This document shows positions 32,566 through 41,781 of a stretch of 64,000 nt of DNA, piece by piece. The stretch lies in the NCBI RefSeq assembly GCF_016834655.1, contig NZ_JAENHP010000006.1, positions 310,001 to 374,000 on the forward strand, given 5' to 3'. This DNA comes from Paractinoplanes ovalisporus (GTDB taxonomy: Bacteria; Actinomycetota; Actinomycetes; Mycobacteriales; Micromonosporaceae). The translations under genes were made by a program, and so were the position numbers. The notes under the pieces were generated by a model that saw only the letters and a program-made list of their open reading frames with translations, had not been told where the DNA came from and did no database searches. The stretch's first letter is position 1, and each line of letters begins with the position of its first letter.

Positions 32566-33276
32566 ATGCAATCATGTTGGCTCGCCTTGTCGGTTCTCCT
32601 CGTCGCCGCTGGTGGGGTCCCGGCGGTGGCGGCCCCGGCGGCGCCGGTCCTCATGGCGCGGTACGCCTTCAACGTGCCGCCCGGCACGATCGTCGACGAC
32701 TCCGGCCGCGGCCACACCCTGCGGATCATCTCGGGGCACGGGGGAGCGGTCCGCCGGGTCGTGCACGGCCGGGGGACGGCCCTGCTCTTCCCGTCGCGCT
32801 GCGTGCAACAGGTCTGCCCGCACGTGGCACTGCAGACGCCGTCCACCCCTGACCTCAACCCGGGTGCGCGCAACATCTCGTACGGCGCCGATGTCTATCT
32901 GAGCCCCACGCAGACCAGCAAGGGCCAGAACGTGGTGCAGAAGGGCTATTCGACCCGGGGCAGTCAGTGGAAGCTGCAGATCGACGGCGCCGCCGGCCGG
33001 CCCAGCTGTGTGCTGGTCGGCGACCGCAATCCCCGGATCCGCATGGTCACCAGCCCGTTCACGGTGGCCGACGGCCGCTGGCACCGGGTCCGCTGCTCGC
33101 GGATCGGCGGCACGCTGTCGGTCTGGGTCGACAACGTGCTGCGCGGCCGCATCGGTGTGCCGCCGCGGCTCTCGGTCACGAACAACCGCCCGCTGAGCAT
33201 CGGCGGCAAGGGCGCCTACGCCGACAACGACCAGTTCAACGGCGCCCTCGACAACGTCTGGATGCAGGTCGGTTAG
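32566..33276 (+). CDS. Secreted LamG-like (concanavalin A fold) protein
   Basis: The protein has 236 residues with a signal peptide of about 23 residues (LALSVLLVAAGGVPAVAAPA). The rest is one laminin-G-like jelly roll: YAFNVPPGTIVDDSGRGHTL at the start, then QNVVQKGYS, WHRVRCSRIGGTLSVWVDN and PLSIGGKGAYADNDQFNGAL near the end, with ALDNVWM closing the fold. Such domains bind carbohydrates. Four cysteines could form two disulfide bonds outside the cell. It converges with the chitinase gene and their stop codons overlap, so the two may act on related glycans, but they are not co-transcribed. Confidence 0.85.
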   Translation: MQSCWLALSVLLVAAGGVPAVAAPAAPVLMARYAFNVPPGTIVDDSGRGHTLRIISGHGGAVRRVVHGRGTALLFPSRCVQQVCPHVALQTPSTPDLNPGARNISYGADVYLSPTQTSKGQNVVQKGYSTRGSQWKLQIDGAAGRPSCVLVGDRNPRIRMVTSPFTVADGRWHRVRCSRIGGTLSVWVDNVLRGRIGVPPRLSVTNNRPLSIGGKGAYADNDQFNGALDNVWMQVG

Positions 33277-34490
33277 CGGCGTTCGGCGAGCCCGTCCGAC
33301 ACCGCGGTGAGCAGGTCGGCCCGGGTCGTGTCGCCGGAGAGCTCCCACGCGAACGCCCCGCCCAGCCGCTTGTCCCGGGCGTACGTCATCTTGGTCCTGA
33401 TCGTCTCGGGGGTGTCGTAGGACCACCATTGGTCGCCGCAGAAGGCGTACGCCGTGCCGGCCACCGTGCCCGTCGGTGGGCAGCGCCCGACCAGCGATTC
33501 ATAGTCCTCCAGGCCCTTCTCGTAACGCCCGGCGGCGGGTCCGCGGCCGGTCCCGCCGGGCTCGGGGTCGCTCACCCCGGTCCAGCCCCGGCCGTAGAAC
33601 CCGACGCCGAGCAGCACCTTGGACGAGGGGACGCCGAGCTCCAGCAGTTTGTCCACGGTGGCCGAGGTGGTCGACGCCTCGCGCGGGATGCCCGGGTAGG
33701 GGGTGAGTGGCGAGTGCGGCGCGGTCTTCGGCACCTTGCGGACGTCCTCGCCGCCCGCGCCGAAGTAGTCATAGGTCATCGCGTTGAGCCAGTCCGCCGT
33801 CCCGGCCGCTGCGCGGTAGTCGGTGGCTTCCAGCTTCGTCACGTCACCGGGCACCGCGGCCGTGACCAGCGCCTGCGGCCCGAAGGCGGTGCGCAGCGAC
33901 CCGAGCACCCGGGGCAGCGCGTCCGGCCCGCTCTTGTCGCAGGAGACGCCGCACGCGTTCGGGTATTCCCAGTCCACGTCGATGCCGTCGAAGACCCCGG
34001 CCCAGCGCGGGTCGTTCACCAGCGTGCGGCACGACGCGGCGAACGCCTCGGGGTCGCGGGCGGCCGCGGTGAACCCGGCCGAGCCGGTCCAGCCGCCGAA
34101 CGACCACAGCACGCGCAGCCCCGGGTGCTTGGCCCTGAGCCGGCGCAACTGGCCGAAGTTGCCCCTCAGCGGGTCACCGGGCCGATCGGCGACACCGTCC
34201 ACGCTGCGGCCGGCCTCGATCGGCTTCTCGTAGTCGGCCCAGCGGTCGGAGGCCGTGCACCGGCCCCCGTCGACCTTGCCGAACGCGTACAGCAGATGGG
34301 TGAGACGGCCCGCCGTCCCGCTCGTGTCCAGGTCTTTCACCTGGAAGTCGCGGGCGTAGACACCCCAGTTGGTGAAATAGCCGACCACCTTGGGCGGTGG
34401 TTCCGGTGCCGGCTCGGGCGCGGGTGGGGACGACGAGCAGGCGGCGAGGCCCAGCAGGATAAGGATGATCAAGACGAATCGGGCGCGCAC
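33273..34490 (-). CDS. GH18 chitinase-like lipoprotein
   Basis: The protein has 405 residues from GTG 34490, with GGAG a few bases before it. A lipoprotein signal ends in lipobox LAAC with Cys18, followed by a Pro/Glu linker. The GH18 barrel begins VVGYFTNWGVYARDF and contains HLLYAFGKV, LWSFGGWTGS and the catalytic motif DGIDVDWEYP, in which the last acidic residue is the proton donor. MTYDYFGAGG and the late GGAFAWELSGD complete the fold. It would cleave beta-1,4-linked N-acetylglucosamine polymers at the cell surface. Confidence 0.93.
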   Translation of the reverse strand: MRARFVLIILILLGLAACSSSPPAPEPAPEPPPKVVGYFTNWGVYARDFQVKDLDTSGTAGRLTHLLYAFGKVDGGRCTASDRWADYEKPIEAGRSVDGVADRPGDPLRGNFGQLRRLRAKHPGLRVLWSFGGWTGSAGFTAAARDPEAFAASCRTLVNDPRWAGVFDGIDVDWEYPNACGVSCDKSGPDALPRVLGSLRTAFGPQALVTAAVPGDVTKLEATDYRAAAGTADWLNAMTYDYFGAGGEDVRKVPKTAPHSPLTPYPGIPREASTTSATVDKLLELGVPSSKVLLGVGFYGRGWTGVSDPEPGGTGRGPAAGRYEKGLEDYESLVGRCPPTGTVAGTAYAFCGDQWWSYDTPETIRTKMTYARDKRLGGAFAWELSGDTTRADLLTAVSDGLAERR

Positions 34491-34544
34491 CGCTCCGAAG
34501 CTATCCGGACGGGACAAGCACGCCACAAGTGATCACTCGTCCGG

Positions 34545-36740
34545 GTGTACCGCCGGGGCCGGGTGATTCCGGGCACGGTCGTCCACCCCGTCGGCCCGTT
34601 GTGCGATTGTTTGGCGGTGGCCATCAGCCCGCACGAACCCCCCGCCGCTCCGGTTCTCCGCAGCTGGCGGGCCGAGCTGCGTGCCCTGCTGAGCTGGCGG
34701 CGGATCCTCAACCGGCTGCGCGCCGTGCTGCGCAGCGCGCTGGTGACCTTCGTCGTGCTCACCGTGACGCTGTGGCTGATGCCGGGTGTGGAGAGCAACG
34801 ACATCGTCGACACACTGGGCCTGGTCGCGATCGTGGCCGGGGTGGGCGCCGTGCTGCGCCCGTTGCTGCTGCTCGGCATCACCGCCCTGGGTGGCTGGGG
34901 CGCGATGCTGCTCGGCGTGATCGCGCAGGTGGTCGTGATCGTGGTTGCGCTCGAGCTCGACCCGGCCAACCGGATCAGCGGCCTGCCCTCGCTGGTGATC
35001 ACCGCGATCCTGGCCATCATCGGCGCCGCGATCGTCGACTGGATGGCCGACAGCGGCACCGACGACACGTTCGTCCGCGAGGCCCGGCGGCTCATGCGCG
35101 GCGTGCGGCGGCGTCAGGCCCGGCTGGCCGGTGGCCCGGTCCTCACGTTCCGCCGTCCGCGTCAGGGCGCCGAGCCGGGCCTGCTGATGGTGCAGTTCGA
35201 CGGCCTGTCCGAGCCGGTCCTGCGCTGGGCGGTGCGGGCCGGCAACCTGCCCACGCTGGGCCACTGGCTGCGTTCGGGCAGCCACACGATGCGCGGCTGG
35301 CACACCGGCCTGCCCTCGACCACACCCGCCTCGCAGGCCGGCATCCTGCACGGCGCGACCCGGCAGATCCCGGCGTTCCGGTGGTTCGAGAAAGACACCG
35401 GCAAGCTCATGGTGACCAACCGTCCCCGCGACGCGGCGGTGCTCGAACCGCGGCTCAGCGACGGTCGGGGCCTGCTGCGCGACGGCGGCGTGAGCATCGG
35501 CAACGCGTTCAGCGGCGACGCCGCGGTCAACCTGCTCACCGTCAGCCACGCGGCGCTGCCGGGCCGGTCGGCGCGCGGCTGGGCGGCGTTCATGGCTTCT
35601 CCGTACGGCTTCACCCGGGCCCTCGTGCTCGGCGTGGGCGAGGTCTTCACCGAGCTGCACCAGGCCCGTCAGCAGCGCCGCCGCAACCTGCAGCCCCGGG
35701 TCAGCCGGTCGGGCGCGTTCCTGGCCCTGCGGCCGGCGTCGATGCTGCTGCGCGACGTCAACGTCTCGCTGATCGCCGAGCAGATGGCCCGCGGCGCCCC
35801 GGCGATCTACTGCGACCTGGTCGACTACGACGAGGTGGCGCACCACGCCGGCCCGGCCCGCCCCGAGTCGATGCGCCAGCTCGAAAGCCTCGACCGCATG
35901 CTCGGCGTGATCGAACGGCTGGCCCCCGAGGCGGCCCGCCGCTACCACCTGGTGGTGCTCTCCGACCACGGGCAGAGCCAGGGCGCGACGTTCCGCCAGC
36001 GCTACGGCGAGAGCCTCGACGAGGTGGTCGAGCGTTTCTCGGCCGGCGACGAGGCCGAGGCGCCCGAGTCGCCGGCCGAGTCCGAGGCCACCGAGGAGCC
36101 CGAATTCCCCGAGCCGCCGGTCGCCCCGCTGCTGGTCGTCTCGTCGGGCAACCTGGCGCTGGTCTATCTGACGAAGTTCACCGAACGGCTCGACCGGGCC
36201 GCGATCGACCGGCAATATCCGCGCCTCATCCGTGGTCTGGCCGCGCACCCGGGCATCGGCCTGGTGATCGTGCGGGACGCCGACGGCCCGGTCGCGCTCG
36301 GCACGTCCGGCAGTCACCGGCTCAGCGACGGCACGGTCCAGGGCATCGACCCCCTTCTCCCGTACGGACCTCGCGCGCGCTACGACCTGCTGCGTCACCA
36401 GGAGGCGGTGCACGTCGGCGACCTGGTGCTGATCAGCTGCGTCGACCCGGTGACCGAGGAGGTCGCGGCCTTCGAGGAGCTGGTCGGCTCGCACGGCGGT
36501 CTCGGCGGCTGGCAGACCGACGCCGTGCTCGTGCATCCGGCGCGCTGGCCGGTGACCGAGGCCGAGCTCGACGGCCCCGACGCCGTGCACCACCAGCTGG
36601 TCGAGTGGCTGGCCATGCTGGGGCTGCGCACCCAGCCGCCGGCCGCCGACGACGAGGCCCTGCAGCTGGAGCACGAGGCCCGGAAAGAGATCTTCGAGCG
36701 GCCCGGATCACCGAGACTTTCCCGGACGCACGACGGTTAA
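34545..36740 (+). CDS. Membrane protein with alkaline-phosphatase-superfamily domain
   Basis: The protein has up to 731 residues; GTG 34617 is an alternative start giving 707, and no ribosome binding site decides. Four helices occupy about residues 60-170 and look like a phage-holin-family membrane region. The soluble part starts near residue 205 with LLMVQFDGLSEPVLRWA, the first metal-binding segment. LPSTTPASQAGILHG offers a threonine in the nucleophile position. YCDLVDYDEVAHHAGP and VVLSDHGQSQG complete the two-metal site. This is the pattern of nucleotide pyrophosphatases/phosphodiesterases. The substrate is unknown. An acidic Glu/Pro-rich insert lies near residue 510. Confidence 0.75.
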   Translation: MYRRGRVIPGTVVHPVGPLCDCLAVAISPHEPPAAPVLRSWRAELRALLSWRRILNRLRAVLRSALVTFVVLTVTLWLMPGVESNDIVDTLGLVAIVAGVGAVLRPLLLLGITALGGWGAMLLGVIAQVVVIVVALELDPANRISGLPSLVITAILAIIGAAIVDWMADSGTDDTFVREARRLMRGVRRRQARLAGGPVLTFRRPRQGAEPGLLMVQFDGLSEPVLRWAVRAGNLPTLGHWLRSGSHTMRGWHTGLPSTTPASQAGILHGATRQIPAFRWFEKDTGKLMVTNRPRDAAVLEPRLSDGRGLLRDGGVSIGNAFSGDAAVNLLTVSHAALPGRSARGWAAFMASPYGFTRALVLGVGEVFTELHQARQQRRRNLQPRVSRSGAFLALRPASMLLRDVNVSLIAEQMARGAPAIYCDLVDYDEVAHHAGPARPESMRQLESLDRMLGVIERLAPEAARRYHLVVLSDHGQSQGATFRQRYGESLDEVVERFSAGDEAEAPESPAESEATEEPEFPEPPVAPLLVVSSGNLALVYLTKFTERLDRAAIDRQYPRLIRGLAAHPGIGLVIVRDADGPVALGTSGSHRLSDGTVQGIDPLLPYGPRARYDLLRHQEAVHVGDLVLISCVDPVTEEVAAFEELVGSHGGLGGWQTDAVLVHPARWPVTEAELDGPDAVHHQLVEWLAMLGLRTQPPAADDEALQLEHEARKEIFERPGSPRLSRTHDG

Positions 36741-36747
36741 GCACTTT

Positions 36748-37869
36748 GTGCCGCGACTCCCACTTGTCCTCCTAGCTCTGGCCGCCGTGCTCCTCCCCGC
36801 CTCCGCCGCCCCCGCGGTGAGCCCCACGGCACGCTCGACCGCGCCCACCTTCAACGGCAGCGTCTACGCGATCACCCACCGCGGCGCGACGACGTACGTC
36901 GGAGGGACGTTCACGACCGCCACCGCGGGCGGACGCACCTATGCGCGGGAGCGGCTGGCCGCCTTCGACTCGCGCACCGGCAAGCTGCTCGACTGGGCGC
37001 CGAGCGCCGACGGCGTGGTCCGGGCCCTGGCCGCCACCGAGGACGCGGTCTACGCGGCCGGTGATTTCCGCGCCGTCAGCGGCGAGCCCCGCGATTCCCT
37101 GGCCCGGCTCCACCCGACCAACGGCGCCGTGCGTTCCTTCCGCCACACCCTTTCCGGTACGCCCTACGCGCTCGCCACCGGCAACGGCCGGCTCTACCTG
37201 GCCGGCAGCTTCACCCAGGTCACCGGGGAGAAACGGGCCAACCTGGCCGCGTTCTCGCTGACCACCGGCAAACTCGACCCGGCGTGGCGGCCGGCCGCCG
37301 ACGACACGGTGCACGCGCTCGCGGTCACCGGCCCCCGGGTCTATCTGGGCGGCGGCTTCCACCTCGTCGGCGCGGTCAAGGGCACGTTGCGGCTGGCCTC
37401 GGTCAACGGTGTGAGCGGTGCGGTCGACCCGGCGTTCCGGCCCCGGGTGCCGGCCGAGGTGCGGTCGATCTCGCTCGACCCGACCGGTGTGCAGGTGGCC
37501 ACGGCGGGGGTGGGCGGCCGCGCGATCTCGTACAGCTACACCGGCGCTCCGCGCTGGCAGCGGGTGTTCGACGGGGACGCCTCGACGATCGCCTCGGCCG
37601 GTGGCATCACCTATGTCGGCGGGCACTTCGACAACGCCTGCCTGACCGAGCGCAACGGCGTCAAGGGCGGCTGTGTGGACGGTTCGCGTCCGCGCTTCAA
37701 GCTGGTCGCGGTGACGGCGAAGGGGCAGCTCACCTCGTGGGCGCCGAAGGCCAACGGCGTGATCGGCGTACGGGTGCTCAGCGTCAACCACGTGGCCGGC
37801 ACGATCGAGGCCGGCGGTGACTTCACGACGATCGACGGCCGGGATCGTCGCCGGTTTGCAGCCTTCTGA
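36748..37869 (+). CDS. Secreted beta-propeller repeat protein
   Basis: The protein has 373 residues from GTG 36748, seven bases after the phosphatase gene. A signal peptide of about 23 residues is followed by repeats of about 45 residues with the pattern YVGGTFTT, YAAGDFRAVSG, YLAGSFTQVTG, YLGGGFHLVG, YVGGHFDNAC and EAGGDFTTIDG, alternating with LAAFDSRTGKLLDWAPSADG-type segments. These are DUF5122-like beta-propeller blades. The role is probably binding at the cell surface. The last 47 bases overlap the convergent SDR gene. Confidence 0.83.
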   Translation: MPRLPLVLLALAAVLLPASAAPAVSPTARSTAPTFNGSVYAITHRGATTYVGGTFTTATAGGRTYARERLAAFDSRTGKLLDWAPSADGVVRALAATEDAVYAAGDFRAVSGEPRDSLARLHPTNGAVRSFRHTLSGTPYALATGNGRLYLAGSFTQVTGEKRANLAAFSLTTGKLDPAWRPAADDTVHALAVTGPRVYLGGGFHLVGAVKGTLRLASVNGVSGAVDPAFRPRVPAEVRSISLDPTGVQVATAGVGGRAISYSYTGAPRWQRVFDGDASTIASAGGITYVGGHFDNACLTERNGVKGGCVDGSRPRFKLVAVTAKGQLTSWAPKANGVIGVRVLSVNHVAGTIEAGGDFTTIDGRDRRRFAAF

Positions 37870-38692
37870 CCGCGGCCACGCGCTGGCTGATCCACCAGTA
37901 GCGTGCCGGCGCCAGACGGGCCAGCAGGTCGCCGCCCTTGGCCACCCCGCCGATGACCAGACGGGACCGGCGGTCGTGCACGGCGGCCACGATCTGCTTG
38001 GCTGCCTCCTCGGCCGGCATGGTCAGCGCCCGCTCGGCGAAGCGCCGCGCCTGCTCGGCCTGGGCGCCGCCGGGGTCGCCCGCGCTGAGCCGCGCGTTGG
38101 CCGCGATGCCGGTGCGGATGCCGCCCGGGTGCACCACGGTCACGCCGACGCCCTGCGGCTCCAGCTCGTGGCGCAGCGCGTCGGAGAAGCCCCGGACGGC
38201 GAACTTGCTGGTCGCGTAGGCCACCTGACCGGCCGGCGCGATCAGCCCGAACAGGCTCGACACGTTCACCACGTGTGACCCCGGCCGGGCCAGCAGCTGG
38301 GGCAGGAACGCCTTGGTCAGCCGCACCACGGCCAGCAGGTTGATCTCGAGCAGCCACTCGAAGTCGGTCAGCGAGTTCTGCTCGAAGCTGCCCATCAGCG
38401 TGACGCCGGCGTTGTTGACCAGCAGGTCGACCCCGCCGTGACGCGCCGCGACCTCGGCCGCGAGGTCGAGCCGGTCGCCGCCGTCGCTCAGATCGATCTC
38501 GTACGTCGTCACGTCCCGCGCGCCGAGTTCACCGGCCAGCCGGGCCACCTCGGCCAGGCCGTCCGCGTTCCGGTCGACGAGCACCAGCACCGCCCGCCGC
38601 CGGGCCAGCTCGAGGGCGAGGGCCGCGCCGATGCCGCCCGCGGCCCCGGTGATCAGGCACGTGCGTCCGGCGAAGGCGAACCGATCACTCAT
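37823..38692 (-). CDS. Short-chain dehydrogenase/reductase
   Basis: The protein has 289 residues. The cofactor loop is ITGAAGGIGAAL at residues 14-25, the structural motif is LLVNNAGVTLMG, and the catalytic residues are the serine in VVNVSSLFG and the YATSK pair of YxxxK. The C-terminal extension after residue 250 (RYWWISQRVAAVRR) is longer than in classical members and is seen in membrane-associated actinobacterial SDRs. The substrate is unknown. Its end overlaps the propeller gene by 47 bases in the opposite direction. Confidence 0.87.
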   Translation of the reverse strand: MSDRFAFAGRTCLITGAAGGIGAALALELARRRAVLVLVDRNADGLAEVARLAGELGARDVTTYEIDLSDGGDRLDLAAEVAARHGGVDLLVNNAGVTLMGSFEQNSLTDFEWLLEINLLAVVRLTKAFLPQLLARPGSHVVNVSSLFGLIAPAGQVAYATSKFAVRGFSDALRHELEPQGVGVTVVHPGGIRTGIAANARLSAGDPGGAQAEQARRFAERALTMPAEEAAKQIVAAVHDRRSRLVIGGVAKGGDLLARLAPARYWWISQRVAAVRRLQTGDDPGRRSS

Positions 38693-38717
38693 CGGTCCAT
38701 TATCGGCCTCTGATCCC

Positions 38718-38723
38718 TAGACT
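38718..38723 (+). promoter_or_regulatory. Candidate -10 of a leaderless DyP transcript
   Basis: TAGACT (TANNNT) is followed by seven bases and ATG 38731, with no ribosome binding site. The gap to the divergent SDR gene is only 38 bases. Confidence 0.45.
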
Positions 38724-38730
38724 GCGGCTC

Positions 38731-39693
38731 ATGACCGCGCCCCGCTCCGTTGCCCCGACCGTCGAGTCGCAGGCCGTGCTGGCTCCGCTCACCGACGCCG
38801 CGATCTTCCTGGTGGCGACCGTCCGTCCCGGCGGCGAGCAGGTCGTGCGTGACCTTCTCGAAGACATGGGCGGGTTGCAGCGCACCGTCGGCTTCCGGCT
38901 GCCCGCCGCCCAGCTCTCCTGCGTCACCGGCATCGGATCCGACCTGTGGGACCGCCTGTTCGCCGGCCCCCGCCCGGCCGAGCTGCACCGGTTCCGCTCG
39001 TGGAAGGGCCCCCGGCACACCGCGCCGTCCACCCCCGGCGACCTGCTCTTCCACATCCGGGCCGGGCAGATGGACGTGTGCTTCGAACTGGCCGGCAAGA
39101 TCGCGGGACGGCTGGCCGGGGCCGGCGAGATCGTCGACGAGACGCACGGCTTCAAATACTTCGACGAGCGCGACCTGCTCGGCTTCGTCGACGGCACCGA
39201 GAACCCGACCGGCGCCAAGGCCCGGGCCGCGGTGGTGATCGGCGACGAGGACGAGGCGTTCGCCGGCGGCACCTACGTGCTGGTGCAGAAATACGTGCAC
39301 GACCTGGCGGCCTGGAACGCGCTCAAGGTCGAGGACCAGGAAGCCGCGATCGGCCGCACCAAGCTCGACAACGTCGAGATCCCGGACGAGCAGAAGGCGC
39401 CGAACTCGCACCTGGCCCTCAACGTGGTCGAGGACGCGGACGGCAACGAGCTGAAGATCCTGCGCGACAACATGCCGTTCGGCTCGGTCAAGGAGGGCGA
39501 GTACGGCACGTACTACATCGCCTACGCCGCCACGCCCGACATTCCCGAGCTGATGCTGCGCCGGATGTTCCTGGGCGAGCCGTACGGCACGTACGACCGC
39601 ATCCTCGACTTCTCGACCGCCCTGACCGGTTCGTTGTTCTTCGTCCCGACCGCCGATTTCCTCGAAGACCTGCCCGAGGCCCCCGCTAGTTGA
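38731..39693 (+). CDS. DyP-type heme peroxidase
   Basis: The protein has 320 residues without a signal peptide, the size of the cytoplasmic B-class (DypB-like) enzymes. The family motif GxxDG is present in LLGFVDGTENPTG, whose aspartate helps split hydrogen peroxide. The proximal heme histidine is probably in PNSHLALNV, and a distal arginine follows in KILRDNMPFG. ETHGFKYFDERDLL precedes the motif. Enzymes of this kind oxidise dyes and lignin-like phenols, and some are packaged in encapsulin shells; no encapsulin gene is next to it here. Confidence 0.92.
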   Translation: MTAPRSVAPTVESQAVLAPLTDAAIFLVATVRPGGEQVVRDLLEDMGGLQRTVGFRLPAAQLSCVTGIGSDLWDRLFAGPRPAELHRFRSWKGPRHTAPSTPGDLLFHIRAGQMDVCFELAGKIAGRLAGAGEIVDETHGFKYFDERDLLGFVDGTENPTGAKARAAVVIGDEDEAFAGGTYVLVQKYVHDLAAWNALKVEDQEAAIGRTKLDNVEIPDEQKAPNSHLALNVVEDADGNELKILRDNMPFGSVKEGEYGTYYIAYAATPDIPELMLRRMFLGEPYGTYDRILDFSTALTGSLFFVPTADFLEDLPEAPAS

Positions 39694-40321
39694 GGGCCGC
39701 GGCCAGGTCGGCCAGCGTCTCCAGCCGCAGGTCGCCGTCGAGCCCGCGCAGCGCCGCGGTGTGCGCGCCCGCGGCCCGGCCGGCCTGCAGGCCCACCTCG
39801 GCGTCCTCGACCACCAGGCAGTCGGCCGGGTCGACGCCGAGCAGCTCGGCCGCGCGGCGGTAGCCCTCCGGGTCGGGCTTGCCGGCCGCGATGTCGTCGG
39901 TCGTCACCAGCACCGGCGCCACGATCCCGGCCGCGTTGAGCCGGGCCTTGGCCAGCCGCGTGTCGGCGCTGGTCACCACGGCCCAGCCGATGCCCCGGGT
40001 GGTGAGCAGCAGGAGCAGTTCGTGCGCGCCGGGAGTGGCGTGCACGTCGGAGAGGTCGTCGTACTGCAGTTCCAGCTGCCGGGCCGACGCCACGACCATG
40101 GCCGCCTCGTCGAGGTGCGGCAGGAGCTTGCGGACGGTGGCGATGCTCGGGCTGCCGTGCGCCATCTCGTACGCCTCCCGGCCGTCGACCCCGTACTCGG
40201 ACGCCCAGGCCAGCCACGACCGCTCGACCGCCCCGTCGGAGTCGACAAGCGTGCCGTCCATGTCGAAGAGGACCGCCCGCACGGCGGTCACGTCGAACGG
40301 GCCAGGCTTGATCTCGGGCAC
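39686..40321 (-). CDS. HAD-superfamily phosphatase
   Basis: The protein has 211 residues. Motif I is LFDMDGTLVDSD (nucleophile and acid aspartates), motif II is VVTSA, motif III is the lysine in AAGKPDPEGY, and motif IV is VVEDAEVG. The alpha-helical cap between motifs I and II puts it in the beta-phosphoglucomutase/sugar phosphatase subgroup. The likely substrate is a small sugar or polyol phosphate. Its stop overlaps the end of the DyP gene by a few bases in convergent direction. Confidence 0.88.
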   Translation of the reverse strand: MPEIKPGPFDVTAVRAVLFDMDGTLVDSDGAVERSWLAWASEYGVDGREAYEMAHGSPSIATVRKLLPHLDEAAMVVASARQLELQYDDLSDVHATPGAHELLLLLTTRGIGWAVVTSADTRLAKARLNAAGIVAPVLVTTDDIAAGKPDPEGYRRAAELLGVDPADCLVVEDAEVGLQAGRAAGAHTAALRGLDGDLRLETLADLAAALN

Positions 40322-40408
40322 CGGAACCTCCTGCTCGTGGAGTTGATCTCACCCCGAACATACTGATGCGGCGCCCGCCGAGGCAGGCGCCGCAGAGCGG
40401 TCAGTGGG

Positions 40409-41020
40409 TCAGCGCTGGGCCGGGCGCCGCCGGGGCGTGGCCGGGGCCTGCGTCTCCACCACGGTTGTGGTCTTGCGCGGAGCGCGTGCCCGCGGGGTGG
40501 CGGCCGATGCGGCGGCCTTGCGAGCGGTCGACCGGGCGGCGGTGGCGCGGGCCGTGACCGGCTCGACCGGCTGCTCGGTCTCGACCGCCGGCGCGGTCTC
40601 GGCCGGAGGCTCGGGCTCGATCGGCGGCGGAGGCACGACGGCCGGCAGCGCCGGGCTCACCGGGGTGGACGCCGCGGCGCGGTCCTTCTCCTTCTCGCGC
40701 CGCACGAGGTCGTGCAGCACGCTCTTGCCGTACTTCTCCTCGAGCGTGGCCGCCTTGCTCTGCGCCTTCTCGGCCCGGGAAACGGCCTTCTTGTGCGCCT
40801 TCTCCAGGCGGTCCTTGTCGCGGGCCTGGGTCTTGAGCGACCGCTTGAGCCGCTTCGCCTCGGCCTCGGCGTTCCGCAGGGCCTGCGTCTGCCGGCGGGT
40901 CATGTCGGCGTTGGTTCGCAGCCGGTTCTCCAGCTCGGTGACGGTCGTCTTCGTCTTCGCGGCTGCTTCGTGCGCGGCCGTGGACTGCTCCCTACGGCGG
41001 TCGAGCTGCTTGGTGCTCAC
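40409..41020 (-). CDS. Coiled-coil, Lys/Ala/Pro-rich protein
   Basis: The protein has 203 residues from GTG 41020, supported by AAGGAG seven bases before it. Residues 1-120 form one long charged coiled coil (TKQLDRRREQSTAAHEAAAK, then repeated KR, AEK and KDRLEKAHKKA). A Pro/Glu/Val-rich linker follows, and the tail is rich in Ala, Arg, Thr and Pro (ARSTARKAAASA), resembling histone-like tails. No enzyme motif is visible. It may bind DNA or polyanions; this is only suggested by composition. Confidence 0.65.
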   Translation of the reverse strand: MSTKQLDRRREQSTAAHEAAAKTKTTVTELENRLRTNADMTRRQTQALRNAEAEAKRLKRSLKTQARDKDRLEKAHKKAVSRAEKAQSKAATLEEKYGKSVLHDLVRREKEKDRAAASTPVSPALPAVVPPPPIEPEPPAETAPAVETEQPVEPVTARATAARSTARKAAASAATPRARAPRKTTTVVETQAPATPRRRPAQR

Positions 41021-41048
41021 GACTTTCTCCTTCCGTCTCATCTTTTGC

Positions 41049-41735
41049 CTACCCGTGCGACGGCGGGGCAATCTCTTCGGACGCCGTGTCCTCGATCGCC
41101 GGCTTCTTCGCCCGCCGGCGCCGGATATGGCGTACGTGCAAGGTCACGTAGGTGGCCACGGCGAGCACCACGGCCGCGATGGCCAGCCATTTGTACTTGT
41201 GGGCGTGTTCGATGATCTCGACGAGGTGGGTGCCGAGCAGATAGGCGACGGTCGTCCAGAGGCCCACCCAGAGGGCGGCGCCGATCGCGTTGTAGATCAG
41301 GAACGTGCGCCACGGCATCGCCGTGATGCCGGCGATCACCCCGTTGAGCTGGCGCAGCCCGTCGATGAAGCGGGCGACCAGCACGACCCGGCCGCCCCGG
41401 CGGGCGAAGAACCCCTCGGCCCGGGCCAGCCGCTCGGGGGTCAGGAACACGTATTTTCCCCAGCGCAGCGCGAGCTTGCGGCCACCGCGCACGCCGATCC
41501 AGTAGCCGATGTTGTCGCCGAGCACGGCCGCGACGAACGCGATGGCGGCGACGGCGAAGATGTTCAGCCGGCCGGCGCCCGCGTAGATCGCCGCGGCGAC
41601 CATGATCGTCTGACCGGGTGCCGGGACCCCGAAGCTTTCGACCCCGATGACGCCGGCGACGGCGAAGTAACCCCATCGGTCGAGGATCGGGGCGACTCCG
41701 TGCAGGAATCCGGGCAGGTCGGCTTGTGGAGGCAT
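41049..41735 (-). CDS. DedA-family membrane protein
   Basis: The protein has 228 residues with about five membrane helices. The family (SNARE-associated/VTT) is shown by GVESFGVPAPGQTIMVAAAI, then AVLGDNIGYWIGVRGGRKLA, FFARRGGRVVLVARFIDGLR and LNGVIAGITAMPWRTFLIYN. The acidic residue in helix 1 and the arginine in VARFIDGLR are conserved in lipid scramblases of this family. It probably moves phospholipids or undecaprenyl phosphate across the membrane. The C-terminal tail is basic, then acidic. Confidence 0.9.
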   Translation of the reverse strand: MPPQADLPGFLHGVAPILDRWGYFAVAGVIGVESFGVPAPGQTIMVAAAIYAGAGRLNIFAVAAIAFVAAVLGDNIGYWIGVRGGRKLALRWGKYVFLTPERLARAEGFFARRGGRVVLVARFIDGLRQLNGVIAGITAMPWRTFLIYNAIGAALWVGLWTTVAYLLGTHLVEIIEHAHKYKWLAIAAVVLAVATYVTLHVRHIRRRRAKKPAIEDTASEEIAPPSHG

Positions 41736-41781
41736 CGGCTCAACCGTAGCCGGGACGCGCCCGGCGAAACCTGGGGAGTCA

